The notes beneath the pieces were generated by a model. The model was not told the DNA's origin and ran no database searches. It was given only the letters and a program-made list of their open reading frames with translations. Below are positions 17,663 through 28,572 of a stretch of DNA of 64,000 nucleotides, one piece after another; positions within the stretch are counted from its first letter, which is position 1, and each line of letters opens with the position of its first letter. A program made the translations under genes and the position numbers. Location: positions 62,001 to 126,000 of the forward strand of contig NZ_JADPIB010000003.1 of assembly GCF_015767265.1 (NCBI RefSeq). Reading direction: 5' to 3'. The stretch is from Aureivirga marina (lineage in GTDB: Bacteria; Bacteroidota; Bacteroidia; Flavobacteriales; Flavobacteriaceae).

Positions 17663-19258
17663 ATGAAACAAATAATTCTACTTTTATTTTTATTTTTTTC
17701 AATTAAAAATGTTGCGCAAACTTGTAATGGAATGAATTTGATGACACAACAAGATGTAGACAATTTTAATTGTACTATTGTAAATCAAGGTTTAAATATT
17801 GGAGCTCCCTTTGGAGGAGATTCGGATATTACAAATCTGGAAAATTTATCTTCTCTAACAACGGTTAATGGAACTTTAGTAATTTCTAATATGCCAAATT
17901 TAATTTCTTTAAAGGGGTTAGAAAATTTGACAAGTGTAAATGATGATTCAGAAGGAGTTAGTGAAATTCGAATTGAAGCAAATGATCAATTAGTGGATTT
18001 AGATGGATTAAATAATTTATCTCATTCAGAAGGAACACTTTGGATTCAATATAATGATGGATTAAGAGATTTAAACGGGTTGGATAATTTAAAAACGGTT
18101 GGTGCTGGAATCATTATTCAATACAATGACAATTTGCTGTTTTTAAACGGAATAGAAAGTTTAGAATATTTAGGTGCTGGAGCAAATAGTGGCGTTCGAA
18201 TTTTCAATAATCCGTCCTTAATTTCTATTTCTCAATTTAATAGAATTGGTTTATTTGAAGATGCTTTAGGAATTGCAATTCGAGATAATAATAATTTAGA
18301 ATCAATTACAGGTTTTCAGAATGTAGATTCTGTAGAACAAGTTGCAATTATTAATAATTCTAATCTTTCTTTGTGTAGTGGAGTTTGCTATATTCTTGAA
18401 AATTCTCCTTCAACTAGTTATAATATTGGTAATAATAAAGAAGGATGCAATTCAAAATCAAATATTGAAGAAAATTGTGAGATTGCTTGTGCGAAAAATT
18501 TATTTTTTACAACACAAGAAGAAATCGATAATTATAATCCAGATGGAGAAAATTGCAAAAATATTGTGGGAGATTTGATTATTAGAGGAAATGATATTGA
18601 TAATATTCAAAACTTAAATCAAATTCAATCTATTGAAGGTTCTTTGAGAATTTATTCAAATAATCAATTAGAAGATTTAAATGTTTTTCAAAATTTAGTG
18701 AGTATAAAAGGTGATATTTTAATTGAAAGTACTAATTTTTCAGATTTATCGGGTTTGGCTAATTTATGCTTTATAGGTGGAAATGTTTCTTTAATTAATA
18801 ATGAAAATTTAGCTGATTGTGAGTTTTTTTGTGATATAAAAGATGCAATAAAAGGAACTGTTTTTTTAAGTGGAAATGAAAATTCATGTAATTATTATCA
18901 GGAAATTATTGATGATTGTTGGCCTATTTCAGTTTCTTCTTATTCTTATGATGCTAAGAAATTAGTTGTTTCTCCAAATCCTACTTTTGAAAAAATAACA
19001 ATTAAAGTTCCTGCAAATGAAACTATTGAATCTTTGAAAATTACAAATGGAATGCAGTTTCATAAAAGTTTTAAAATTAATGAAAACTCAAATACGAAAA
19101 CTTGTGATTTAAGTACGATCCAAAATCCTGGAATTTATTTTGTTATTGTTGAAACTAATTATTCTTCTTATAAACATAAAATTGTAATTCATAAAAAAAA
19201 TAAAGAAAAAAAGCAAAGACATAATCGCCTTTGCTTTTTTCAAAAAAAATTAAATTAA
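17663..19258 (+). CDS. Secreted receptor-L/LRR-like protein with T9SS sorting domain
   Basis: Cell-surface or secreted protein, up to 531 residues. Signal peptide MKQIILLLFLFFSIKNVAQ; then leucine-rich, receptor-L-like repeats of the type LENLSSLTTVNGTLVISNMP, LNGLDNLKTVGAGIIIQYND and LNQIQSIEGSLRIYSNNQ, in two blocks separated by Cys-rich linkers; then a type IX secretion C-terminal domain (LVVSPNPTFEKITIKV ... IYFVIVETNYSSYKHKIVIHKK). The expected end is at this Lys-Lys, but the frame continues about 20 residues through a hairpin terminator. A run of eight A at 19193-19200 is the likely cause: one extra A would place a stop directly after it. True end probably near 19202. Confidence 0.85.
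   Translation: MKQIILLLFLFFSIKNVAQTCNGMNLMTQQDVDNFNCTIVNQGLNIGAPFGGDSDITNLENLSSLTTVNGTLVISNMPNLISLKGLENLTSVNDDSEGVSEIRIEANDQLVDLDGLNNLSHSEGTLWIQYNDGLRDLNGLDNLKTVGAGIIIQYNDNLLFLNGIESLEYLGAGANSGVRIFNNPSLISISQFNRIGLFEDALGIAIRDNNNLESITGFQNVDSVEQVAIINNSNLSLCSGVCYILENSPSTSYNIGNNKEGCNSKSNIEENCEIACAKNLFFTTQEEIDNYNPDGENCKNIVGDLIIRGNDIDNIQNLNQIQSIEGSLRIYSNNQLEDLNVFQNLVSIKGDILIESTNFSDLSGLANLCFIGGNVSLINNENLADCEFFCDIKDAIKGTVFLSGNENSCNYYQEIIDDCWPISVSSYSYDAKKLVVSPNPTFEKITIKVPANETIESLKITNGMQFHKSFKINENSNTKTCDLSTIQNPGIYFVIVETNYSSYKHKIVIHKKNKEKKQRHNRLCFFQKKLN
19209..19240 (+). terminator. Hairpin terminator inside the annotated 3' end of the T9SS gene
   Basis: AAAGCAAAG / CTTTGCTTT stem followed by a T run. 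It lies within the reading frame of the preceding gene, which suggests that the frame is extended by an indel. Confidence 0.8.
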
Positions 19259-19264
19259 AAGATA

Positions 19265-20746
<1,482 letters not shown>

Positions 20747-20764
20747 TTAGAAATTAATTGCAGG

Positions 20765-20772
20765 CAAATATA
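20765..20772 (-). promoter_or_regulatory. -7 promoter element of guaB
   Basis: Reads TATATTTG on the minus strand, an exact TAnnTTTG match 30 bases before the guaB start codon. No -33 TTG at the usual spacing. Confidence 0.55.
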
Positions 20773-20993
20773 ACTTTTTTCAAGCGATTCGTACTTTAAC
20801 AAATTGTAAAGTTTTTAATAAAATTTCCAATTTTAGATAGTTTTTTTAGAAGAATTGAATTTTCAACGTGTATGCTTGTTAGAATTGAAATTTGTAACTA
20901 TTTGATTCTTAAAGAAATTTTAAATTAAAATAGAAGTTCTGTTAAGAAAAAAAATCTTAAAAGAATAGAAATAAATTTATTCAAAAAAAATAG

Positions 20994-21001
20994 TAGTTTT
21001 G
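20994..21001 (+). promoter_or_regulatory. -7 promoter element of typA
   Basis: TAGTTTTG, exact TAnnTTTG match, 19 bases before the typA ATG. Confidence 0.55.
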
Positions 21002-21020
21002 CCACTTCAAAAATAATCGT

Positions 21021-22790
21021 ATGCAATCTATTAGAAATATCGCAATTATTGCGCATGTTGACCACGGTAAGACAACATTAGTTGATAAGATAATCGATCA
21101 AGCTAAAATTCTTGATGAGAGAAAGGAAAGAACAGATTTATTATTAGATAATAATGATTTAGAAAGAGAAAGAGGAATTACAATCCTTTCTAAAAACGTT
21201 TCTGTAAATTATAAAGGAGTAAAAATTAATATCATCGATACTCCTGGCCACGCCGATTTTGGTGGGGAAGTAGAACGTGTATTAAAAATGGCTGATGGTG
21301 TGTTACTTTTAGTAGATGCATTTGAAGGACCAATGCCGCAAACTCGTTTTGTACTTGGAAAAGCACTTGAATTAGGTTTAACGCCTATCGTAGTTGTAAA
21401 TAAAGTAGATAAAGAAAACTGTACGCCTGATTTAGTTCATGAAAAAGTTTTCGATTTAATGTTTGCTTTAGAGGCTACAGAAGAGCAATTAGATTTTACA
21501 ACAATTTATGGTTCTGCTAAGAATGGATGGATGTCTACAGATTGGCAAGATCCTAAAGAAAATATTTTAGATCTTTTAGACGCTGTTGTGGAAACAATTC
21601 CTGAAGCTCCTTACAATGAAGGAACGCCACAAATGCAAATTACATCTTTAGATTTCTCTGCATTTACTGGACGTATCGCAATTGGACGTGTATTTAGAGG
21701 AGATTTAGAAGTTGGAAAAGATTATACTTTATGTAAAGCTGATGGAGTTCAGAAGAAAGTAAGAATCAAAGAACTTCACGTTTTTGAAGGAATGGGGAAA
21801 GTACAAGTTGATAAAGTTCGTTCTGGAGATATTTGTGCGGTAACTGGAGTTGAAGGTTTCGAAATTGGAGATACAATTGCTGATTTAGAAAACCCAGAAG
21901 CTTTAGAAAGAATTGAAGTAGATCAACCTACAATGAGTATGTTATTTACAATTAACAATTCTCCTTTCTTCGGAAAAGAAGGTAAATTTGTAACTTCTCG
22001 TCACTTAAGAGATCGTTTATACAAAGAATTAGAGAAAAACTTAGCATTACGTGTTGAAGATACAGATACTGAGGATAAATTCAACGTATTTGGACGTGGA
22101 ATTCTTCATTTATCTGTTTTAATCGAAACAATGCGTCGTGAAGGATACGAATTACAAGTTGGTAGACCACAAGTAATCATCAAAGAAATTGATGGGAAAA
22201 AATGTGAGCCATACGAAACTTTAGTTGTAGACGTTCCAGAAGAATCTTCTAGTAAAGTTGTAAACTTAGTTAGTTTAGCAAAAGGAGATTTAATGGTAAT
22301 GGAGCCAAAAGGAGATTTACAACACTTAGAATTTGATATTCCTTCTCGTGGATTAATTGGATTAAGAAATAAATTATTAACTGCTACAGCTGGAGAAGCA
22401 ATCATCAACCACAGATTAAGAGGTTATGATGTTTACAAAGGTGAAATTGGTTCTCAAAAGAATGGAGCAATCGTTTCTTCTGAAACTGGAAAAGCTACAG
22501 CTTACGCAATTGATAGATTACAAGATAGAGGGAAATTCTTCATCGATCCAAATCAAGAAATTTATAAAGGTCAAGTAGTAGGAGAGAACTCTCGTCAAGA
22601 AGATATGGGTGTGAACTTAATTAAAGGTAAAAAACTTACAAACGTTCGTGCTTCTGGTTCTGATGATGGTGTAAAAATCGCTCCAAAAATTGATTTCTCT
22701 TTAGAAGAGTGTATGGAATACATTAGAGATGATGAATTCTTAGAAGTAACTCCAGAAAGCTTAAGAATGCGTAAAATCAATTTTAGATAA
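21021..22790 (+). CDS. typA: Ribosome-associated GTPase TypA/BipA
   Basis: Translational GTPase that binds the 70S ribosome and affects ribosome assembly and stress or cold adaptation. 589 residues. GTP-binding motifs are complete: AHVDHGKTT (P-loop), [15 protein letters not shown] (G3) and VVNKVDKE (G4). Domains II, III and V follow, and the BipA-specific C-terminal part ([20 protein letters not shown]) is present, which separates it from EF-G and LepA. Visibly G/C-richer at wobble positions than its neighbours, as expected of a highly expressed gene. ATG start with its own promoter and a strong terminator. Confidence 0.97.
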   Translation: MQSIRNIAIIAHVDHGKTTLVDKIIDQAKILDERKERTDLLLDNNDLERERGITILSKNVSVNYKGVKINIIDTPGHADFGGEVERVLKMADGVLLLVDAFEGPMPQTRFVLGKALELGLTPIVVVNKVDKENCTPDLVHEKVFDLMFALEATEEQLDFTTIYGSAKNGWMSTDWQDPKENILDLLDAVVETIPEAPYNEGTPQMQITSLDFSAFTGRIAIGRVFRGDLEVGKDYTLCKADGVQKKVRIKELHVFEGMGKVQVDKVRSGDICAVTGVEGFEIGDTIADLENPEALERIEVDQPTMSMLFTINNSPFFGKEGKFVTSRHLRDRLYKELEKNLALRVEDTDTEDKFNVFGRGILHLSVLIETMRREGYELQVGRPQVIIKEIDGKKCEPYETLVVDVPEESSSKVVNLVSLAKGDLMVMEPKGDLQHLEFDIPSRGLIGLRNKLLTATAGEAIINHRLRGYDVYKGEIGSQKNGAIVSSETGKATAYAIDRLQDRGKFFIDPNQEIYKGQVVGENSRQEDMGVNLIKGKKLTNVRASGSDDGVKIAPKIDFSLEECMEYIRDDEFLEVTPESLRMRKINFR

Positions 22791-22810
22791 TTGATTTAAA
22801 ATATAAAGAA

Positions 22811-22834
22811 AAAGACTGTCAAATGACAGTCTTT
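22811..22834. terminator. Terminator after typA, bidirectional
   Basis: Stem AAAGACTGTC / GACAGTCTTT with AAAT loop, then a T run; A run on the other side also serves the convergent small gene. Confidence 0.92.
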
Positions 22835-22849
22835 TTTATTTTCAGTATT

Positions 22850-23038
22850 TTACATTGATTTTTTTAAATTTCTTATTGCTTTTTCATTTTTTGCATTGTT
22901 GTATGAAAAAGCTGCCCATAAAGCGGCAGGTAACCAACCAATAATGGTTAATTGTAAAATAATACATAAAATTCCAGTTAAAATTTTTCCTCTTAAGAAA
23001 AATGATAACCATGGTAATAAGATGGCAATTAATAACAT
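22850..23038 (-). CDS. YqaE/Pmp3-family small membrane protein
   Basis: 62 residues, two membrane spans: LIAILLPWLSFFLRGKILTGILCIILQLTIIGWLPAALWAAFSY. The pattern of a leading hydrophobic helix with Pro, a short charged turn and a second helix ending GWLPAALWA matches the UPF0057/Pmp3 family. These proteolipids sit in the cytoplasmic membrane and are linked to salt or cold tolerance through membrane potential. ATG start; single gene convergent with typA. Confidence 0.85.
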   Translation of the reverse strand: MLLIAILLPWLSFFLRGKILTGILCIILQLTIIGWLPAALWAAFSYNNAKNEKAIRNLKKSM

Positions 23039-23114
23039 ATTTTCTTTTTTTCTAACAAATTTAAAAAAAGGAATGAGAAATCAAAGTTTTACTCAAAAAA
23101 TGTAAGTAGAAAAA

Positions 23115-24116
23115 TTAAAATGTAAGCACAATTTTCCCAATATGATTTGAATTTTCAAAATGATGAAATGCTTTTTTAAATTCAGAAATAGCAAATTCAG
23201 AATCGATAAAAGGCTGGATGTTATGATTTTCAATAAATGAATTCATTTTTATAAAATTTTCTTTAGAACCAACATGAGCAGCAGTAATTGTCAAACTTTT
23301 TTGAATTAAACTAAAAACATTTATTTCTACATTATGTCCGCCCAACATTCCAACAACGACAATTTTTCCTGAAATTTTCATTGCTTCAATTGTTTTATTA
23401 ATGTCTGCCCAAGAAATTTCTAAAGCAACATCAACACCATTTCCATTTGTTAATTCCAAAACTTTTTCTTGCCAATTTTCTTCTTTTTTATAGTTAATAA
23501 TTTCATCTGCTCCAAATTTTTTAGCAATTTCTAATTTTTTATCATTACTAGAAATTAATATAACTTTGGCTCCAATAGCCTTTGCAAATTTTAATGCAAA
23601 AACTGAAACACCTCCTGTTCCTTGAAGTAATATAGTTTGATTTTTTTCTAATTTTCCAATTGTAAAAACTGCTTCAAATGCTGTGAGTGCTGCGATTGGA
23701 AGTGTTGAAGCTTCTTTTAAATTTAAATTAGAAGGAATTTTTACAATCGAATTTTCATCCAACACGATATATTCAGAAAAAACTCCTGAAACACTTGTTC
23801 CTAATGAATTTTGGATATCAGTGTTTTTAATTATTCCGTGTTGCCAAGTTTGAATAAAATGACTTGTAACTTTATCTCCAATTTTAAAATTTGTAACATC
23901 TTTTCCAATTTTTTCGATAATTCCAGCAGCATCTGAACCTAAAATATGAGGTATTTTATTACCGAAATTTCCTTTTGTAACTAATAAATCTAATTGATTT
24001 AATGAAATAGCATGAACTTTAATTAAAACTTGATTTGATTTTAAAGTTGGAATTTCTGTTTCATCTAAAGAAATATTTTCTATTCCATAAGCTTTTTCTA
24101 TGATAATTGATTTCAT
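23115..24116 (-). CDS. Zinc-independent MDR-family alcohol dehydrogenase-like oxidoreductase
   Basis: 333 residues, NAD(P)-dependent medium-chain dehydrogenase/reductase of the quinone oxidoreductase-like branch. The N-terminal GroES-like domain has HAISLNQLDLLVTKGNFG and HILGSDAAGIIEKIGKDVTNFKIGDKV, and the Rossmann domain LLQGTGGVSVFALKFAKAIGAKVILIS. The structural-zinc cysteine cluster is absent. Substrate unknown; enzymes of this group reduce quinones, enones or alcohol/aldehyde pairs. ATG start; separated from the next gene on the same strand by 78 bases. Confidence 0.85.
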   Translation of the reverse strand: MKSIIIEKAYGIENISLDETEIPTLKSNQVLIKVHAISLNQLDLLVTKGNFGNKIPHILGSDAAGIIEKIGKDVTNFKIGDKVTSHFIQTWQHGIIKNTDIQNSLGTSVSGVFSEYIVLDENSIVKIPSNLNLKEASTLPIAALTAFEAVFTIGKLEKNQTILLQGTGGVSVFALKFAKAIGAKVILISSNDKKLEIAKKFGADEIINYKKEENWQEKVLELTNGNGVDVALEISWADINKTIEAMKISGKIVVVGMLGGHNVEINVFSLIQKSLTITAAHVGSKENFIKMNSFIENHNIQPFIDSEFAISEFKKAFHHFENSNHIGKIVLTF

Positions 24117-24194
24117 AATAATTATTTTGATTAGAAATGCAAATGAATAGAATTATTTTTCTTTACTTCTTAACATAAGTTAAGAACGAAGTTT

Positions 24195-25115
24195 TTAAAT
24201 TTTTTTTATTTCTGGTTGTTTGTTTACTTTAAATTCAAAAATGTCAGAACGATTATAATGTCCAATAACATCAAAATCTAATTTAGTTTCTATAATTTCA
24301 TTTAAATCTAATTCAGCAATCAAAACTTTATTTTCTCCAAAAACGGGTCCTTCTAAAATTCTTCCATATGGCGAAATAATCACACTTCCACCTTCACAAA
24401 AATTATTTGGAATATCTTTCATATGTTTTTGAAATTCTTCAGGATACATATCTTTTCGGAAATATTGATTACAACCTAAAACAAAACATCTACCTTCCAA
24501 AGCTATATGTTTCATTGTATTAATCCAATCTTCTCTTGCATCCGCAGTTGGTGCAATATAAATCTGAATGCCTTTCTGATACATTGCCATTCTTGCTAAA
24601 GGCATGTAATTTTCCCAGCAAATTAAACCGCCTAATTTTCCAATTTTTGTGTCAAAAGTTACAAAAGAACTTCCATCAGATTCTGCCCAAATTAAACGTT
24701 CAGTTCCTGTTGGTTTAATTTTTCGATGTACTCCCATAAATCCAATTTCTGGAGAAATATAGACCATAGAACAAAACAAACTTCCATTAATGTTATTTTT
24801 TTCTGTGATACCAATAACAATAAATGTGTTGAATTCTTTTGAAATTTCTTCTAATAAAAGAATATCCTTACTTTCTAAATCAACACTTTCAGAATGGTAT
24901 TTTGCATATAATTTTTTTCCTTCCACTTTTCGATTTCCAATTTTTGTTGCAAAATCGAAACCTCTAGGATATCCTGGAATAAATGTTTCAGGAAACACAA
25001 ATAATTCACATTTTTTATCTGCATTTTCTGTAATAATATCTCTAACTTTTTGAATTGTTTTTTCTTTGTCAAAAAATATAGGACTATCTTGAACTACGGC
25101 TACTCTTACTTTCAT
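24195..25115 (-). CDS. Nitrilase (carbon-nitrogen hydrolase)
   Basis: 306 residues with the full Glu-Lys-Cys triad of the nitrilase superfamily: Glu43 in FVFPETFIPGYPRG, Lys132 in GVHRKIKPTGTERLIW and nucleophile Cys166 in GGLICWENYMPLARM. The CWENYMPL and PTGTERLIW contexts are those of true nitrilases (EC 3.5.5.1) rather than amidases or N-carbamoylases, so conversion of an organic nitrile to acid and ammonia is the expected reaction; the natural substrate is unknown. ATG start. It lies between a dehydrogenase and a nucleotidyltransferase-like gene on one strand, possibly one transcript. Confidence 0.88.
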   Translation of the reverse strand: MKVRVAVVQDSPIFFDKEKTIQKVRDIITENADKKCELFVFPETFIPGYPRGFDFATKIGNRKVEGKKLYAKYHSESVDLESKDILLLEEISKEFNTFIVIGITEKNNINGSLFCSMVYISPEIGFMGVHRKIKPTGTERLIWAESDGSSFVTFDTKIGKLGGLICWENYMPLARMAMYQKGIQIYIAPTADAREDWINTMKHIALEGRCFVLGCNQYFRKDMYPEEFQKHMKDIPNNFCEGGSVIISPYGRILEGPVFGENKVLIAELDLNEIIETKLDFDVIGHYNRSDIFEFKVNKQPEIKKI

Positions 25116-25140
25116 TTTTTAAAACTAATTATTTTTACTT

Positions 25141-25692
25141 TTAAAAAGAAACTTTTTCTATTTTCAAATCTGTCCAAGTTTTTTCCCAATTCTTTTTGGC
25201 GATTCTTTCTTTGTAAACTTGTTTATTTCCTTTTGATGAAGGACAAATTTTTAACTCAAATAAATCTGATAAACCATAAGGAGCGATAATTTCAATTTGA
25301 TTTTCAGCATTAATTCGTATTGCAATTGCTGTAGCAGTTTCCGTCCAAAAAGACATGGCATCTAAACAATTTAAATAAGGATTATGTTGGTTTCGTAAAT
25401 GCATTCGAGCTTGATTTTTCACAGACCAATTTAAATTTGGATTTGATTTTTTAAGTTTTTCTTCTATCTCTTGATCAAATTCTTTTTCTTTTTTAATAGA
25501 ATCAAAATAAATCACATCAATATCATTTAATTTTGTTCTTTCTTTTTTATGAAGAACATCCCAAACTTTATTTCTTATAAATCCAGCTCCAATCCAACAA
25601 TCATTTAGGTTTAATTCACGAACAATTTTTAAAACTTCAATCATCCAAGAATCATTTTGGATAATTGAAATTAATTTTTCTGTGTGATTCAT
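25141..25692 (-). CDS. Nucleotidyltransferase-family protein (DUF925-like)
   Basis: 183 residues. The N-terminal part DCWIGAGFIRNKVWDVL followed by LNDIDVIYFD is the nucleotidyltransferase-fold signature of the DUF925 family, in which GAGFIRN replaces the usual GS motif and the Asp pair binds metal. The C-terminal part (YGLSDLFELKICPS) is also typical. These stand-alone proteins have no established substrate. ATG start; nearest neighbour is a phosphatase gene 9 bases upstream on the same strand. Confidence 0.85.
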   Translation of the reverse strand: MNHTEKLISIIQNDSWMIEVLKIVRELNLNDCWIGAGFIRNKVWDVLHKKERTKLNDIDVIYFDSIKKEKEFDQEIEEKLKKSNPNLNWSVKNQARMHLRNQHNPYLNCLDAMSFWTETATAIAIRINAENQIEIIAPYGLSDLFELKICPSSKGNKQVYKERIAKKNWEKTWTDLKIEKVSF

Positions 25693-25701
25693 TTGAAAAT
25701 C

Positions 25702-26532
25702 TTATTCTAAATAATTCTTTTGCATTTTTTTTATGTCAACATCTAAAACAGAAAGAAAATTAGTAACACTTCCATATTTTTCTTTTATTGTTGTAAAAAA
25801 GGCTTCTAAATATTCTTTTTCTACAACCATTAAAGGACGAACTAAATCTTTCCCTTCTTTTCCGTAACGTTGTTCAAAAGCTGTGAAAGTTCTTTTATTA
25901 GATTCTGAAAGAAAATGATTTGAAGCAGTAAAATCATTAAAAATATCATTTTCAGTAACATTTAGAGAAGCTAAAATTAATGCAGTTGTCATTCCAGCTC
26001 TGTCTTTTCCACTTGAACAATGCCAAACTGTTGTTTTTCCTTCTTCTAATAAATCGAAAATTTTTGTCCAGCTTGCAATGCGTAAAGAATCAATTGTTGT
26101 ATAAGTTTCCAACATAAATTCTTTTCCGTTCAACTCTTTTTTTAAAATTTTTCCAATTAAATTTCCTCCTGCAAGTTCTCCTTCGATTAAAGGTAAATGA
26201 ATTGTAGAAATCCCTTCCATTTTCCTGTCTGGAGTTTGTTGTATTTGTTCTGTAGTTCTTAAATCAATTATTTGTTGAATTCCCAGTTTATGAATAGAAT
26301 CTATGTCAGAATCTGTAATACTTGCAAGTCGCCCAGAACGAAAAAGTTTATGAGATTTGATTGTTTTTCCTTTTGAATTTTTAATTCCGCCTAAATCTCT
26401 AAAATTAGAATCTCCATCTAAAGAAATTTTCGTAGAAATATTTTGTAGAGGATTATTTTGAGCATTAGTTTGTTTAACACAAAATAAAATAAAAGAAATA
26501 TAAAAAGTAATTTTAAAAAAAGAATTGCACAT
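25702..26532 (-). CDS. Exported tyrosine-protein phosphatase
   Basis: 276 residues with a signal peptide (FFKITFYISFILFCVKQTNAQ), so it acts outside the cytoplasm. The dual-specificity-like fold of the Tyr_phosphatase_3 family is clear: NFRDLGGIKNSKGKTIKSHKLFRSGRL, then the CX5R loop VWHCSSGKDRAGMTTALIL with nucleophile Cys. Lipid or phosphoprotein phosphatase activity both occur in this family. ATG start. Nine bases separate it from the gene downstream. Confidence 0.9.
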   Translation of the reverse strand: MCNSFFKITFYISFILFCVKQTNAQNNPLQNISTKISLDGDSNFRDLGGIKNSKGKTIKSHKLFRSGRLASITDSDIDSIHKLGIQQIIDLRTTEQIQQTPDRKMEGISTIHLPLIEGELAGGNLIGKILKKELNGKEFMLETYTTIDSLRIASWTKIFDLLEEGKTTVWHCSSGKDRAGMTTALILASLNVTENDIFNDFTASNHFLSESNKRTFTAFEQRYGKEGKDLVRPLMVVEKEYLEAFFTTIKEKYGSVTNFLSVLDVDIKKMQKNYLE

Positions 26533-26588
26533 TTGTTTTTTTAATGTGCAAGATAATAAAAGTAAGTGTACATTTTGAATTTATAAAT

Positions 26589-28340
26589 TTATTCAGATTT
26601 AGTTTCTGTAGTTGAAGTTTCTTTATTTCCTGTTGTTTTTTTATACAATTGGCTTGATAGAATTAAGAAAGAAATTATTGTGATTAGTTGTGGTAATGAA
26701 ATACCATGTTTAAATAATAATTTATATAATTCTACAGTATTTTCATGATAACCATCTTTATGTTCTCTAATCATTTCCATTGGTAATTCTTTGTCTTGCT
26801 TTTGATCAGGGAATTTATTATTTCTACTAGCTAAAATAAGTTTTGGTAATAATTTTTCTGCTAGAGCTACATCATGAGCATGTAATATTTGCATCACTTC
26901 AAGAACATCCATTTCTTGAGAACTATTTACTCCAAAGTTGATAGAATTTGTATGTCTTAATTCTTTACCTTCTTGCATTAAAGTATCAAATATTACAGGA
27001 ATTTGATTTAATTCAAATTTAGTAGCTGAATTAAATTTTTGATATTTTAAATTAAAGAAAAATAATTCTTTTGGATTTTTTGACATCAATTCTTTAATAT
27101 TTCCAGAAGCTTTATAAGAATAACCAAATTCAGAACCTAATCGAGAATTTGTTCGTTTATGCTCTCCTGCAAATACTGGGAAAAGATTTAAATTTCCCTC
27201 TAGTATATCTTTAAAAGTAAAATTGGTATCAAATTCATATTCTATTTTATTCGTTGTTTCTAATAAATCAGTTCCCATTTCTTTTCCAAACATAGATTCT
27301 TTAACTCTTTGAATTTTTCTTTCCTTTATTAGTTTGAATAGATAAAATTTTAGATCAAGTTGCTTGAAAATATTTTCACTTTCTACAGGATGTGCAGATT
27401 TTTCTGCTCCAAGAAAATCAATTGAAAATTTAGATTTTATATATGCTTCATCTGATTTACTTAAACCATAATAAGGAACTGCCCAATTCAATATATAATC
27501 AAAGAAAGGTATTCCTTTTTTAGATCGTAAATAATTTGCTTTTAGAAATGTAAATTCTGTTTTAACTTCTTGTCCTCCAAAGTTACGTGCTAAAAAATTG
27601 AGTTCTATTGGTCCTAAACGAATTGGTTTTTGATTGGTAAAATGTTCTTTTTTTGGTAAAAAACTTGATTGGCTAGTATATTTTTGTCTTAGCTCCATTG
27701 CATACCTTAAAGGAGTTTTCCACCATTGTCCTTGAACAATTCTTTGATTAATAATTCCAGAATTATGACTTTTTGTTAATGATTTGGTAGAGTAGTTGGA
27801 GGTTTCTAATGCTTTTGCTCCCATGATATCAGCTTCTTTTTCTAAAGATTGATCATCATTAATGTTTATATTTTCTTTTAATTGTGTAGTTGTTTGTACT
27901 CGACCTTGTTTTTGTTGTACAACATGCCATGCTTCATGAGCTAAATGTTTTTCTTGTCCAGAAGCTAAATGAATATTTGTGCCTTGTGCATAAGCATGTG
28001 CTTTTAATTGAGCTGGTTTATTAGAATTATAATGGACTTTTACATCATCCATAGAATATCCAGAAAGATTTTCTATACCATTTTTTAATTTATCAGGAAG
28101 TCCAGTATGATTATTTTTTTGTTGAATAATATTGTGATTCGAAGAAGTTTTCTGAAATTGAATATTTTTAAAAGTAGAAGAATTATTATTTGCTAACTTC
28201 TGTAATTTTAATTGTTTTGTGGTTTCATTCCTGTTATCTTTAAATTGATAATTCGGATTTTCTTTTTTTTTAAGTTGCGAAACTTTATTTATTGAATTTT
28301 CTTTTTTTTTATCCGATGATTTATTAATCTTCATTCCCAT
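26589..28340 (-). CDS. DUF4157-domain protein, putative injection-system effector (orphan)
   Basis: 583 residues, no signal peptide. Residues 1-80 are Lys/Asn/Gln-rich and look disordered. A DUF4157 domain follows at about 81-170: GLPDKLKNGIENLSGYSMDDVKVHYNS, AHAYAQGTNIHLASGQEKHL, then the metalloprotease-like HEAWH (135-139) and VVQQKQGRV. About 400 C-terminal residues match nothing I know and end in a hydrophobic segment (LPQLITIISFLILSSQLY) before a polar tail. DUF4157 is associated with cargo of extracellular contractile injection systems, but no such gene cluster is in this window. A strong Shine-Dalgarno AAGGAGG precedes the ATG. Role as toxin or effector is inference. Confidence 0.85.
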   Translation of the reverse strand: MGMKINKSSDKKKENSINKVSQLKKKENPNYQFKDNRNETTKQLKLQKLANNNSSTFKNIQFQKTSSNHNIIQQKNNHTGLPDKLKNGIENLSGYSMDDVKVHYNSNKPAQLKAHAYAQGTNIHLASGQEKHLAHEAWHVVQQKQGRVQTTTQLKENININDDQSLEKEADIMGAKALETSNYSTKSLTKSHNSGIINQRIVQGQWWKTPLRYAMELRQKYTSQSSFLPKKEHFTNQKPIRLGPIELNFLARNFGGQEVKTEFTFLKANYLRSKKGIPFFDYILNWAVPYYGLSKSDEAYIKSKFSIDFLGAEKSAHPVESENIFKQLDLKFYLFKLIKERKIQRVKESMFGKEMGTDLLETTNKIEYEFDTNFTFKDILEGNLNLFPVFAGEHKRTNSRLGSEFGYSYKASGNIKELMSKNPKELFFFNLKYQKFNSATKFELNQIPVIFDTLMQEGKELRHTNSINFGVNSSQEMDVLEVMQILHAHDVALAEKLLPKLILASRNNKFPDQKQDKELPMEMIREHKDGYHENTVELYKLLFKHGISLPQLITIISFLILSSQLYKKTTGNKETSTTETKSE

Positions 28341-28346
28341 AATCTT

Positions 28347-28353
28347 CCTCCTT
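28347..28353 (-). promoter_or_regulatory. Strong Shine-Dalgarno site of the DUF4157 gene
   Basis: AAGGAGG on the minus strand, 6 bases before the ATG. Flavobacteria rarely use such sites, and I saw no comparable one in front of the neighbouring genes. It fixes the start at 28340, not at the second Met. Confidence 0.75.
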
Positions 28354-28572
28354 AAATAATAAATTATCTGTACAGATTTATTTTAAAAATAATTAATAAA
28401 TAATTGAAAATCAAAATTTTAACTTTAATGTTGTTTTTTGAATTCCTTTCGTTGTTATGAAAATTATAAGATTGAAAAAATCAAAATTAAAATAGTAACT
28501 TTGCAGCACCTTTTCCAAAATTCGATGTGAGCTATTGAATAATTTATTAAAATCGATAAAAAGATTAAAAAA

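Noticed and set aside
22106-22408. 100-codon antisense frame inside typA
   Set aside because: Runs opposite to a strongly conserved gene and has no motif; a shadow of its codon pattern. The same applies to the other frames lying opposite long genes.
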